The notes beneath the pieces were generated by a model. It was not told the origin of the DNA and did no database searches. It saw nothing but the letters and a program-made list of their open reading frames with translations. A stretch of 64,000 bases of DNA from Haloplanus litoreus. GTDB taxonomy: Archaea; Halobacteriota; Halobacteria; Halobacteriales; Haloferacaceae. A program made the position numbers and the translations under genes. Shown here piece by piece: positions 35,220 to 43,473 of this stretch. The stretch lies in NCBI RefSeq assembly GCF_042677945.1, contig NZ_JBHUDN010000026.1; one strand, given 5' to 3'. How positions within the stretch are numbered: position 1 is the first letter of the stretch; each line of letters starts with the position of its first letter.

Positions 35220-36002
35220 ATGTCCGAAACGACCCAGCGGCTGGAACCACTGGACCCGCGACCCCTCGACGGGCGGACCTGCGTCGTCACCGGAGCGTCA
35301 CGGGGGATCGGACGGGAAATCGCCTTCGAACTCGCGCGCTGTGGGGGAGAAGTCGTCGTGAACTACCGTAGCTCCGACGCCGAGGCGCGGGCGGTCGAAG
35401 AACGGATCGAGGCGGCCGGCGAGACGGCGATGTGTGCACAGGGCGACGTCTCCGATCCGGCGGAAGTCGAGCAGATGGCCGCGACGGTCCACGACGAACT
35501 CGGATCGGTCGACGTCCTCGTCAACAACGCCGGTATCACCATCGACCGGAAGTTCGAGAACATGAGCCACGAGGACTGGCAGCGGGTCATCGACGTCAAC
35601 CTCGGCGGGACGTTCAACTGTACCAAGGCCTTCTTCGAGGACATCCGGTCGGCCGACCACGGCCGTCTCATCAACATCTCCAGCGTCGTCGGTCAGCAGG
35701 GGAACTACGGTCAGGCCAACTACGCCACCTCCAAGGGTGGCCTGTTCGCGTTCACGCGCACCCTCGCGCTCGAACTCGCGGCCCACGGCTCGACGGCCAA
35801 CTGCGTCGCCCCCGGCTTCGTCAAGACGGACATGCTGGAGAAGGTGCCTGAACGCGTCCAGAACCGGATCAGGGAGAAGATTCCGCTCGACCGGTTCGCC
35901 GACCCCGAGGACATCGTCGGGATGGTCCGGTTCCTAGCCAGCGACCACGCGAGCTACATGACCGGGCAGGTTCTCGGCGTCAACGGCGGCCTGGAGTGGT
36001 GA
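35220..36002 (+). CDS. SDR reductase, PhaB/FabG-like
   Basis: 260 residues. Rossmann motif VVTGASRGIGREIAFEL, NADP-site NYRSS (Arg/Ser after the second strand), NNAG in VLVNNAGITIDRKF, and catalytic Ser-Tyr-Lys in LINISSVVGQQGNYGQANYA followed by TSKGG. The C-terminal MTGQVLGVNGGLEW is typical of FabG/PhaB. In haloarchaea, which lack fatty acid synthase, close homologues make 3-hydroxyacyl-CoA for polyhydroxyalkanoate. No phaE or phaC is in this window, so the substrate is inferred. Confidence 0.85.
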   Translation: MSETTQRLEPLDPRPLDGRTCVVTGASRGIGREIAFELARCGGEVVVNYRSSDAEARAVEERIEAAGETAMCAQGDVSDPAEVEQMAATVHDELGSVDVLVNNAGITIDRKFENMSHEDWQRVIDVNLGGTFNCTKAFFEDIRSADHGRLINISSVVGQQGNYGQANYATSKGGLFAFTRTLALELAAHGSTANCVAPGFVKTDMLEKVPERVQNRIREKIPLDRFADPEDIVGMVRFLASDHASYMTGQVLGVNGGLEW

Positions 36003-36006
36003 GCGG

Positions 36007-36429
36007 TCAAACCGTGGGACGGTTGCCCGTGGCGGTCGCGTCGGGGCCACGGCCACCGTCGCCGTGATTCCCGGCAGTCTGCGGGCGGGGAGTTACACGC
36101 GGGTCGCGTTCGTCCGCGCCCTCGACGCGTGGGTCCTCCACCAGGCGGCCGTTCCCCACACGTCGGCGGCGTTCGAGGTAAGCGAGGAACGGCGTCCCTC
36201 GGATGGGGTCGGTGACACCGGAAACGTCGAACTCCACGACGGCGACGGCCTCGAGGCCCGGGTAGCGACGCTTGGCCGCCGAGTCGTCGAGTACGCCGCC
36301 ATCGACTCCGAGCCGGCGACCTTCGAGTGCGACCGGAACGTCGGGGGCTGAGCGTGTCGGCCGACGGATGCCGCGGGCGGCGCCGCTGAGAGACCAGAAC
36401 CCCTTTGCCGACCGCCGCCGGAGGCACAC
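36007..36429 (-). CDS. Unknown haloarchaeal protein (doubtful)
   Basis: An open frame from ATG at 36429 with coding-like segments VPVALEGRRLGVDGGVLDDS, AAKRRYPGLEAVAVVEFDVS and TDPIRGTPFLAYLERRRRV. Codon third positions are G+C rich. The first 25 residues are basic and low in Asp/Glu, so the true start may be internal, yet no better start codon is visible. An overlapping plus-strand frame (36064-36351) also looks possible, so the strand is not certain. Confidence 0.4.
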   Translation of the reverse strand: MCLRRRSAKGFWSLSGAARGIRRPTRSAPDVPVALEGRRLGVDGGVLDDSAAKRRYPGLEAVAVVEFDVSGVTDPIRGTPFLAYLERRRRVGNGRLVEDPRVEGADERDPRVTPRPQTAGNHGDGGRGPDATATGNRPTV

Positions 36430-36431
36430 TC

Positions 36432-37025
36432 GTGACGACGTGGGTCGAGAATCCCCGCGGTGGGCGGGACCGCGGGCCGCGCGGTATCGCCCGCGCGTGG
36501 GTCGAAGTCGTGGTGCGCCCCCGGCGCTTCTTCAGCCACGGGGTGGCGCCCGGCGATCAGGCGCCCGGACTCGTCTTCGCCGTCGTGATGGCCGTGGCCT
36601 ACACCCTCGGTCTCGCGCTCTTCGATCCGGTTCGCTTTCCGGCGACCGGGGCACTCCGTGCGGCCGTGGTCGTCCTCCTGGTTGCGTTGCTGATCGCCCC
36701 GGCCGTGTTGCACCTGCTGGCGGCGCTCCAGACGCTCACGCTGATGGTGACGGTCCGTGACCGCGCCGGCGTGAGCGAGACGGTACAGATCATCGCCTAC
36801 GCGACGGCACCCTGCCCGCTGGCTGCCGTTCCGATTCCCGGACTCCGGGTGGTCTGTTGTCTCTACGGCGCGGCGCTGTTGGTCGTCGGCATCGGTGTCG
36901 TCCACGGTACGACGACGGGGCGGGCGACCCTCGCCGCGGCGCTCCCCGCCACGCTCCTCTTCGGGTACGGATTCGGCGGGGTCGACGCGCTCCTGGCCCT
37001 GTTGCGGGCGTGGTACATCATCTGA
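36432..37025 (+). CDS. YIP1-family membrane protein
   Basis: 197 residues from a GTG at 36432. Four or five membrane helices follow a short basic N-terminus (ARAWVEVVVRPRRFFSHGVA). Segments such as GLVFAVVMAVAYTLGLALF, VVVLLVALLIAPAVLHLLAA, AYATAPCPLAAVPIPGLRVV and FGYGFGGVDALLALLRAWYI match the haloarchaeal YIP1 type. The role is unknown. It is followed 53 bases later by the RecJ-like gene on the same strand. Confidence 0.75.
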   Translation: MTTWVENPRGGRDRGPRGIARAWVEVVVRPRRFFSHGVAPGDQAPGLVFAVVMAVAYTLGLALFDPVRFPATGALRAAVVVLLVALLIAPAVLHLLAALQTLTLMVTVRDRAGVSETVQIIAYATAPCPLAAVPIPGLRVVCCLYGAALLVVGIGVVHGTTTGRATLAAALPATLLFGYGFGGVDALLALLRAWYII

Positions 37026-37078
37026 CTGACCGAGTCGTTTCGACAATCGTTTTAGGTTGCGGCTGTTCGACTCCCTCA

Positions 37079-39133
37079 ATGGATTGGATCACCCACGAAG
37101 AGGACGTTTGGTTTGATTTCCGCGGTTCCACTCCGGACCAACTGGTCTCGGGACGATACTACAAGGGGACGGTCGACGGCTTCGCCGACTTCGGCGTGTT
37201 CGTCGACCTCTCCCCCGGCGTGACCGGCCTGCTCCACCGGAGCGAGCTCGACCGTCGCCTCGAGAGCCTCGACTGGGAACCGGGCGACACCGTGTTCGTC
37301 CAGGTGAAGAACGTCCGTGACAACGGCAACGTCGACCTCGCGTGGTCGAAACGCCAGTCCGGCAGCGAGTTCCGCGGGGCACAGGTTCACGACCCCGAGG
37401 GCGACGCCGACGGCGAACCCATCGACGACTCGGCCGACGAAGCGGCCGACGAACCCTCCGGCCCGGTCAGGACGACGCCCACGCCCCGCGACGACGAGGC
37501 ATCGGACGACGGTGACGCGGCCGAGGAGCCGACCGACGACGCGGCCGGCGAAGCACCCGAGTCGGTCGACGAGGCCGATGACTCGTCGACCGGCCCCGAG
37601 ACGAACGGGCGCGACGCCGTCGAGACGACCCCCGCTGAACGCGTCGACGTCGCGTCGCTCTCGGATCGCGTCGGCGCGACGGTTCGCCTCGAAGGCGAAA
37701 TCGTCAGCGTCCGCCAGACCAGCGGTCCGACGGTGTTCGAACTACGCGACGGCACGGGCGTCGTCGACTGTGCGGCCTTCGTCGAGGCGGGCGTTCGCGC
37801 CTACCCCGAAGTCGAAGTCGGCACCGTCGTCCGTCTGGACGGCGAAGTCGAGGAACGCTACGACGAACTCCAGGTGGAGACCGAGGACCTCACCGTCCTG
37901 ACCGACGACGAGGCGGCGACGGTCGAGGAGCGCCTCGCCGACGCACTGACCGCCGAGGCTCGTCCCGAGACGGTGCCGGCCCTGGTCGACCACGACGCCC
38001 TCGACGCCGTCGAGGAGCCCCTGCGCGACGCGGCCGAGACGATCCGACGCGCACTCCTCGAATCCCGCCCCGTGGTGGTCCGTCACGCGGCGACGGCCGA
38101 CGGCTACGTCGCCGGCGCGGCAATCGAGCGCGCGGTCCTGCCACGGATTCGCGAGGAACACGCCGCCGCCGACGCCGAGTACCACTACTTCACCCGCCGG
38201 CCGCTGGAGGGCTCCGTCTACGACATGGACGACGCCACGAACGACGTGACGCGGATGCTCCAGGACCGCGACCGACACGACGAGAAGCTTCCGCTGGTCC
38301 TGCTGGTCGGCACCGGCAGCACGGTCGAGTCTAGCGACGGTCTGGGACTGCTCGGCATCTACGGTGCGCGCCGCGTCGTCGTCGACGCGGAGGTGGCCGA
38401 CGCCGCCGTCGCCGACGACTGCGAGGCCATCGTCAACCCCGGTCTGGCCGGCGCGTCCGCCACCGACCTCTCGACGGGCACGCTCGCGGCCACCCTCGCC
38501 GCGACGGTCACTCCCGACGTGACCGACGACCTCTCGCACCTGCCCGCAATCTCCTACTGGGACGATGCACCCGAGAGCGTCGTTTCCCTCGCCGCCGAGG
38601 CGGGATACGACGCCGACCGCACGCGAGAACTCCGCGAGGCCATCGCGCTGGAGGCGTACTACCAGTCCTACGAGGACAAGCGCGAACTGATCACGGACCT
38701 GCTGTTCGACGACGCCGGCGGCCTCGCCGGCCACATCAGCGAACAGTTCCGCCAGAAACTCGACGCCGAAGTCGACACCGCCACGGCCAACCTCGACCGA
38801 CGCGAGGAGGGCACCACCACGGTGGACGTCCTCGACACCGACGCCTACACCCACCGCTTCGACTTCCCGCCGACGGGCCTGCTGCTCGACGAACTCCACC
38901 GCCGCCGGAGCGAGGAAGGCACGCACCTGACCGTCGGCGTCGGCACGGACGAACTCTACCTGCGGAGCGACGTCGACGTCGACGTGCGCGGCGTCGCCAG
39001 TGACGCCGCGGAGCGGGCCGCCGACGCCGGTATCACCGCCGCCAGCGTTCGTGACGGCCGCATCGAGTTCCTCTCGGGTCGCCGCGACGCCGCCGTCGAC
39101 GCCGTCGTCGACGCGGCGGTCGACCGGCTCTAA
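37079..39133 (+). CDS. S1/OB-fold RecJ-like (DHH-type) protein
   Basis: 684 residues from ATG at 37079. An S1 RNA-binding domain at about 20-90 (GRYYKGTVDGFADFGVFVDL, then GVTGLLHRSELD), an acidic linker at 100-185, an OB-fold at 195-270 (GATVRLEGEIVSVRQTSGPT, DGEVEERYDELQVETEDL), and a RecJ-like region. The DHH nuclease motifs are degenerate: VVVRHAATADGYVAGAAIE replaces the usual HxDxDG pattern, and VVVDAEVADA sits where DHH is expected. It may bind but not cut nucleic acid. A C-terminal DHHA1-like part ends at residue 684. It is followed closely by elp3. Confidence 0.7.
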   Translation: MDWITHEEDVWFDFRGSTPDQLVSGRYYKGTVDGFADFGVFVDLSPGVTGLLHRSELDRRLESLDWEPGDTVFVQVKNVRDNGNVDLAWSKRQSGSEFRGAQVHDPEGDADGEPIDDSADEAADEPSGPVRTTPTPRDDEASDDGDAAEEPTDDAAGEAPESVDEADDSSTGPETNGRDAVETTPAERVDVASLSDRVGATVRLEGEIVSVRQTSGPTVFELRDGTGVVDCAAFVEAGVRAYPEVEVGTVVRLDGEVEERYDELQVETEDLTVLTDDEAATVEERLADALTAEARPETVPALVDHDALDAVEEPLRDAAETIRRALLESRPVVVRHAATADGYVAGAAIERAVLPRIREEHAAADAEYHYFTRRPLEGSVYDMDDATNDVTRMLQDRDRHDEKLPLVLLVGTGSTVESSDGLGLLGIYGARRVVVDAEVADAAVADDCEAIVNPGLAGASATDLSTGTLAATLAATVTPDVTDDLSHLPAISYWDDAPESVVSLAAEAGYDADRTRELREAIALEAYYQSYEDKRELITDLLFDDAGGLAGHISEQFRQKLDAEVDTATANLDRREEGTTTVDVLDTDAYTHRFDFPPTGLLLDELHRRRSEEGTHLTVGVGTDELYLRSDVDVDVRGVASDAAERAADAGITAASVRDGRIEFLSGRRDAAVDAVVDAAVDRL

Positions 39134-39181
39134 CCCGGCCGAGCGACACCCTTAACCACACGACCCGACGACACGAGGACG

Positions 39182-40885
39182 ATGACCGTTTCCGGGGAGG
39201 GCGTAGCCGCCACGACCGACGAGGCCTTCGACCGCGTCTGCGAGGACCTCGTCCGGCAGATTCTCGACGGTGACCTGGACCGCGACGACTTGGAGTCGGC
39301 GAAACTCGACGCCTGCTCCGAACACGGCGCGTCGAAGGTGCCGAAGAACGCTCACATCCTGCAGTACGCCCCCGAGGAGCGACGCGACGAGGTGCAGGCG
39401 GTCGTTCGCCGCAAACCCGTCCGGACGGCCTCGGGTGTCTCGCCCGTCGCCATCATGACCGCGCCGCACATGTGCCCGCACGGGAAGTGTCTCTACTGTC
39501 CCGGCGGTCCCGCCTCGGAGTTCGACAGCGCCCAGAGTTACACGGGTCACGAACCCGCCGCGGCCCGGGGCGAGCAGAACGATTACGACCCCTACGGGCA
39601 GGTCACGCTCCGCCTCGAACAGCTCAGACACATCGGGCATCCGGTCGACAAGGTGGAACTCATCCTGATGGGCGGGACGATGACCGCCCGGAGCCACGAC
39701 TACCAGGAGTGGTTCGTGAAGCGGGCGCTGGAGGCGCTGAACGACTACGACACCGACGCGACACCGAACCCGGCCGAGGGGCGGAGCTTCGCCCCCGACC
39801 CCGAATCCGTCGAGTTCAGCTATCTGGAGGACGTAATCGCCGAGAACGAGACGGCGGACGTCCGCAACGTCGGCACGACGTTCGAGACCAAACCCGACTG
39901 GTGCGGCCCCGAACAGATCGACCGAATGCTCGAGTTGGGCGGGACGAAGGTGGAGGTGGGCGTCCAGACCACCTACGAGCGGATCAACCGCGAGATGCAC
40001 CGCGGTCACGGCGTACAGGCCTCCATCGACGCCAACCGCCGACTCCGCGACGCCGCGTTCAAGGTCGGCTTCCACATGATGCCGGGACAGCCGGGGATGA
40101 CCGAGGAGATGTGTCTGGAGGACTTCCGCCAGCTGTTCGCGGACCCCCGCTGGCGCCCCGACTACCTGAAGATCTATCCGACGCTCGTCGTCCGTGGCAC
40201 CCGGACCTACGACATGTGGCGCCGCGACGAGTTCGACCCGCTGGGCAACGACGAGGCCGCGGACCTCGTCGCCGAGGTGATGGACCTGATCCCGAAGTAC
40301 ACCCGACTCCAGCGGGTGCAGCGGGACATTCCAGCCGACCACATCGACGCGGGCGTCTGGAAGTCGAACCTGCGCCAACTGGCCACCCAGCGGGCCGCCG
40401 AGATGGGGATCACCCCCCGCGACATCCGTGCCCGCGAGGTGGGCCACAACGACGCCGACCCGGACCCCGAGCGGATCGAACTCGACGAACTCACCTACGA
40501 GGCCGGCGGCGGCACCGAACACTTCCTCAGTTTCGAGGACCCCGAGGCGGACCTCCTGATCGGCTTCTGTCGGCTGCGTTTCCCGAACGACCCCGTTCGG
40601 CGCGAACTCGACGACGCCGCCCTCGTGCGCGAACTCCACGTCTACGGGAGCGAGGCGGGCATCCGCGACGAGGGCGAGGGTGACGGCGAGGGCGACTGGC
40701 AACACCGCGGCTACGGTCGCCGCCTGCTCGCCCGCGCCGAGGAACTGGCCGCCGAGGCCGGCTACGACACGGTGAGTGTCATCAGTGGGATCGGCGTCCG
40801 CCGGTACTACCGGGACAAACTGGGCTACTACCAGGACGGGCCGTACGTCTCGAAGGATCTCGGTCGCCGCCCGCCCGTCCGATAG
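39182..40885 (+). CDS. elp3: tRNA uridine modification enzyme Elp3
   Basis: 567 residues from ATG at 39182. Radical SAM part with MCPHGKCLYCPGGPASEF (the Cys cluster), the GGTM motif ELILMGGTMTARSHDY, and VEVGVQTTYERINREMHRGH. The C-terminal GNAT domain has ELHVYGSEAG, WQHRGYGRRLLARAEELAAE and YYRDKLGYYQDGPYVSK. It modifies uridine 34 of tRNA using acetyl-CoA and SAM. The linker DEGEGDGEGDWQ is an acidic haloarchaeal addition. A small membrane protein gene follows immediately. Confidence 0.95.
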   Translation: MTVSGEGVAATTDEAFDRVCEDLVRQILDGDLDRDDLESAKLDACSEHGASKVPKNAHILQYAPEERRDEVQAVVRRKPVRTASGVSPVAIMTAPHMCPHGKCLYCPGGPASEFDSAQSYTGHEPAAARGEQNDYDPYGQVTLRLEQLRHIGHPVDKVELILMGGTMTARSHDYQEWFVKRALEALNDYDTDATPNPAEGRSFAPDPESVEFSYLEDVIAENETADVRNVGTTFETKPDWCGPEQIDRMLELGGTKVEVGVQTTYERINREMHRGHGVQASIDANRRLRDAAFKVGFHMMPGQPGMTEEMCLEDFRQLFADPRWRPDYLKIYPTLVVRGTRTYDMWRRDEFDPLGNDEAADLVAEVMDLIPKYTRLQRVQRDIPADHIDAGVWKSNLRQLATQRAAEMGITPRDIRAREVGHNDADPDPERIELDELTYEAGGGTEHFLSFEDPEADLLIGFCRLRFPNDPVRRELDDAALVRELHVYGSEAGIRDEGEGDGEGDWQHRGYGRRLLARAEELAAEAGYDTVSVISGIGVRRYYRDKLGYYQDGPYVSKDLGRRPPVR

Positions 40886-41059
40886 ATGGTCTCGTCGGAT
40901 CGACTCCTGTGGGCCACCCTCCTGGCCGGCGTCCCGTCGGCCGTCGCCGTCGTGCTCAGTCCGCCCGACCTCTACGCTCGGGTGATCGTCGGCGTCGGCA
41001 CCCTCCTCGGTACCCTGCCGTCGGCCTACCTCCTCGTCCAGGCTGTCCGCGACGACTGA
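40886..41059 (+). CDS. Small two-helix membrane protein
   Basis: 57 residues, starting immediately after the elp3 stop. LLWATLLAGVPSAVAVVLSP and VIVGVGTLLGTLPSAYLLVQ are two membrane helices. The lack of spacing suggests it is co-translated with elp3. No family is recognised. Confidence 0.55.
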   Translation: MVSSDRLLWATLLAGVPSAVAVVLSPPDLYARVIVGVGTLLGTLPSAYLLVQAVRDD

Positions 41060-41090
41060 GACGTGTCGGTGTACCCGCGTACCGGCGGGG

Positions 41091-41117
41091 CGCCGTCGTG
41101 TGTCGGCGACTCACCGG
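41091..41117. repeat. Second copy of 27-base hairpin repeat
   Basis: CGCCGTCGTGTGTCGGCGAC followed by TCACCGG differs by two bases from 13928-13954. It folds as CGCCG/CGGCG. It sits between the elp3-linked gene and the acyltransferase, where it could act as a terminator. Confidence 0.4.
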
Positions 41118-41205
41118 CCCGGCTTCCACCCGCCGGTACGAGCGGGCAGCGTCCGGCGGTTCGGGGTGCGGGTGGATTCAAGGTGACGGCCGCCGAAGGG
41201 TGGCC

Positions 41206-41724
41206 GTGACCGATTCGGACGCCGCCCGGCGACACGACGGCCTCGACCGGATGCCGACGGCCGGGCCGCGGAACTCGCTGTGGCACTGGACGGACGCGAA
41301 GCATCCGCTCCGGGTCGTGGTGAACTACCTCGCGGTCTGGCTGATCCGCGTCTCGCCGAGCCTCCGGCTGAAAAACTGGGTTCTCCGGCGCCTCGGCGCG
41401 ACGGTCGAGTCGGGTGTCGCGGTCGGACTGGAGGCGACGCCCGACGTGTTCTGGCCCGAACTCGTCACGATTCGGGCCGACGCCATCGTCGGCTACGACG
41501 CGACGCTGCTCTGTCACGAGTTCCTGCAGTCGGAGTACCGCACCGGCGAGGTGGTGATCGGCGAACGGGCCATGATCGGGGCGGGGGCCGTCGTCCTCCC
41601 CGGCGTCGACGTCGGGGCCGACGCGAAGGTGGCGGCCAACTCGCTGGTGACCGACGACGTGCCGCCGGGGACGACCGTCGCGGGCGTGCCCGCCAGACCG
41701 GTCGAGGGCGGGGTCGGCGACTAG
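41206..41724 (+). CDS. Left-handed beta-helix acyltransferase
   Basis: 172 residues from GTG at 41206. Hexapeptide repeats near the end (GEVVIGERAMIGAGAVVLPG, VDVGADAKVAANSLVTDDVP, PGTTVAGVPARPVEG) form a left-handed beta-helix typical of acetyl- or succinyltransferases. The N-terminal half has an amphipathic WHWTDAKHPLRVVVNYLAVW helix that may touch the membrane. The acceptor is unknown. The end overlaps the convergent MscS gene by four bases. Confidence 0.8.
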   Translation: MTDSDAARRHDGLDRMPTAGPRNSLWHWTDAKHPLRVVVNYLAVWLIRVSPSLRLKNWVLRRLGATVESGVAVGLEATPDVFWPELVTIRADAIVGYDATLLCHEFLQSEYRTGEVVIGERAMIGAGAVVLPGVDVGADAKVAANSLVTDDVPPGTTVAGVPARPVEGGVGD

Positions 41725-42503
41725 GCGCGGCTCAGCGCGAACCCGTCCGAGAACACCTTGTCGTTCGGGAGGACGTACTCCTCGCCGTCCGCCTCGACGT
41801 GCGTGACGAACAGGTCCACCTCCTGTACGATGCCGTGAATCTCGCCGACGCGAATCTCGTCGCCGATGGTGTATGGCTGGTGGAGGAGGAGGTAGGCGCC
41901 GACGGCGCCGGCCGAGAGCAACTGTCGGAAGGCGAGGCCGCCGAGGAAGACGAGTGCGAAGACGTAGGCGGCGAGCAGGACGATCAGGGCCGCGGTGGCG
42001 ACGCCGACCTGTCCGAGGGCGATCAGTACGGCCAGGTAGAAGACGCTGTACTTGGCGACGAGTGGGAGGACGTTGATCTGGGGGAGCTTCACGCCCCGGA
42101 AGCGCTCGGAGACGAGGAGTTCGACCTTGTCCCCGAGGACGACACCGACGATGAGGACGATGACGGCGAAGAAAAGCTGGGGGAGGAAGCCGGCGACGGC
42201 GTTCCAGAACTGGGCGACGTACTCGATTTCGGCGACGGCGACGGCGGCGAACACCGCGATGCCGAAGACGAAGTAGCCCGCGATGGCCGCGAGGATGGCC
42301 ACGGTGGAGGAGCCGAACTCGCGGGCCGTGCGTTCGAAGGTGGTGCCCTCGATGGCGCCGGGGACGCCCGCCCGTCTGAGCAGCCGGCGGGTGATCACTC
42401 GGGTCAACCACCCGAGGGCGACACCGAGAGCGAGCGTCGCCGCGGCCAGCCAGAGTCGGACGGGGACGGCCGCGAGGGCCTCCCGAACCGGACCGACTTG
42501 CAT
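41721..42503 (-). CDS. MscS-family mechanosensitive channel
   Basis: 260 residues. Helices at 15-35, 70-90, 100-125 and 150-190; LPQLFFAVIVLIVGVVLGDK and GGLAFRQLLSAGAVGAYLLL precede the beta domain HQPYTIGDEIRVGEIHGIVQ and EEYVLPNDKVFSDGFALSRA. It lacks the long C-terminal part of the other channel at 13981. The gene is 1 base after dacZ, so the channel and the cyclic di-AMP synthase are made together, which fits c-di-AMP control of osmotic balance. Confidence 0.85.
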   Translation of the reverse strand: MQVGPVREALAAVPVRLWLAAATLALGVALGWLTRVITRRLLRRAGVPGAIEGTTFERTAREFGSSTVAILAAIAGYFVFGIAVFAAVAVAEIEYVAQFWNAVAGFLPQLFFAVIVLIVGVVLGDKVELLVSERFRGVKLPQINVLPLVAKYSVFYLAVLIALGQVGVATAALIVLLAAYVFALVFLGGLAFRQLLSAGAVGAYLLLHQPYTIGDEIRVGEIHGIVQEVDLFVTHVEADGEEYVLPNDKVFSDGFALSRA

Positions 42504-42504
42504 C

Positions 42505-43314
42505 TCAGTACTCCTCCGGATCGATCTCCAGAATCAGGTCGCCGCCTTTGAACGCCCGGACCATCCCGTCGGATTCGGAGAGCACGATGGCGATGGCGTT
42601 GGTATCCCGCGTGATCGCCCCGCCGGCCATGTGGCGTGCGCCGAGACCCTTCGGGATGTCGACGCCCTCGGCTGACGGTTCCAGGTAGCGGTACGCCGAG
42701 ACGATTTTGCCCGCGTCGGAGACGATGAAGGCGCCGTCGAGGCGCGAGAACTCCTTGAGCATCACGTTCACGATTGGGTCGCCGACGTGAACGTGGGACT
42801 TCTCGAAGGGGTTGTAGCTGAGCGGCCGGGACTTGTTCATCACCTTGCCGGCGTCGCCGACGACGAACAGCGCGCCGACGGGTTTGCCCTTCTGGCCCTT
42901 CTTGCCGAGGTCGATGGCCACCTCGAAGACGTCGCGGATGACCCCCGGTTCGGCCCGGGAGTCGGTGAAGAGGTCGTAGATACCGGAGCGCATCGTCTCG
43001 TCGACGCGCACCCGGACCAGACAGTCGGCGTCCTCGCCGAACATCGCGACGGCGCAGGCGACGGTGTCCCCCTCCGTGACGTGACCCTGTTCCATCGCGC
43101 CCTCGAGACCGAACTTGATCCGATCCCGCGCGTTCTCGAACGTCAGCGGCAGTTCCACGAACGCGTCGGCCTCGACGCTGTTCTCGGCCGCGACTACCAC
43201 CCGACTCACGTCCACGTCGTCGAACCGTTCGTAGTAGGATGTCGACGGGGAGAACAGAAACAGGCCGTCGATATCTGCCACGAGGTCGCCGAGAGAGTCC
43301 CGTAACGTCGCCAT
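42505..43314 (-). CDS. dacZ: Diadenylate cyclase DacZ
   Basis: 269 residues. The C-terminal DAC domain holds EFSRLDGAFIVSDAGKIVSA with the DGA motif and GLGARHMAGGAITRDTNAIA with the RHR-like RHM motif, which bind ATP. The N-terminal half (residues 1-110) is a DacZ-specific fold. DacZ makes c-di-AMP from two ATP and is essential in Haloferax, where levels govern salt adaptation. It lies just upstream of a MscS gene. Confidence 0.92.
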   Translation of the reverse strand: MATLRDSLGDLVADIDGLFLFSPSTSYYERFDDVDVSRVVVAAENSVEADAFVELPLTFENARDRIKFGLEGAMEQGHVTEGDTVACAVAMFGEDADCLVRVRVDETMRSGIYDLFTDSRAEPGVIRDVFEVAIDLGKKGQKGKPVGALFVVGDAGKVMNKSRPLSYNPFEKSHVHVGDPIVNVMLKEFSRLDGAFIVSDAGKIVSAYRYLEPSAEGVDIPKGLGARHMAGGAITRDTNAIAIVLSESDGMVRAFKGGDLILEIDPEEY

Positions 43315-43370
43315 TGACGGAACGACGAGACGGGGCGAAATAAAGGTTTGTGGACCGTCACACGCCCGTC

Positions 43371-43457
43371 ATGCGCTTCTTGGATCGTCTCGTACGACTC
43401 GTCGCAGCTGGTTATCCGCGGCCGGCCGACCACGGGGACGACGACCACCGGACCTGA
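43371..43457 (+). CDS. Possible 28-residue peptide
   Basis: ATG at 43371 gives MRFLDRLVRLVAAGYPRPAD, then HGDDDHRT and TGA. A short amphipathic helix and acidic tail are plausible for a haloarchaeal small protein, but nothing else supports it. Confidence 0.25.
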   Translation: MRFLDRLVRLVAAGYPRPADHGDDDHRT

Positions 43458-43473
43458 CTGACGACAGTCAGTC

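Noticed and set aside
36064..36351. Plus-strand frame of 95 codons opposite the doubtful gene at 36007
   Set aside because: Both strands look partly coding; the minus strand has the better acidic pattern, so I kept only that one at low confidence.
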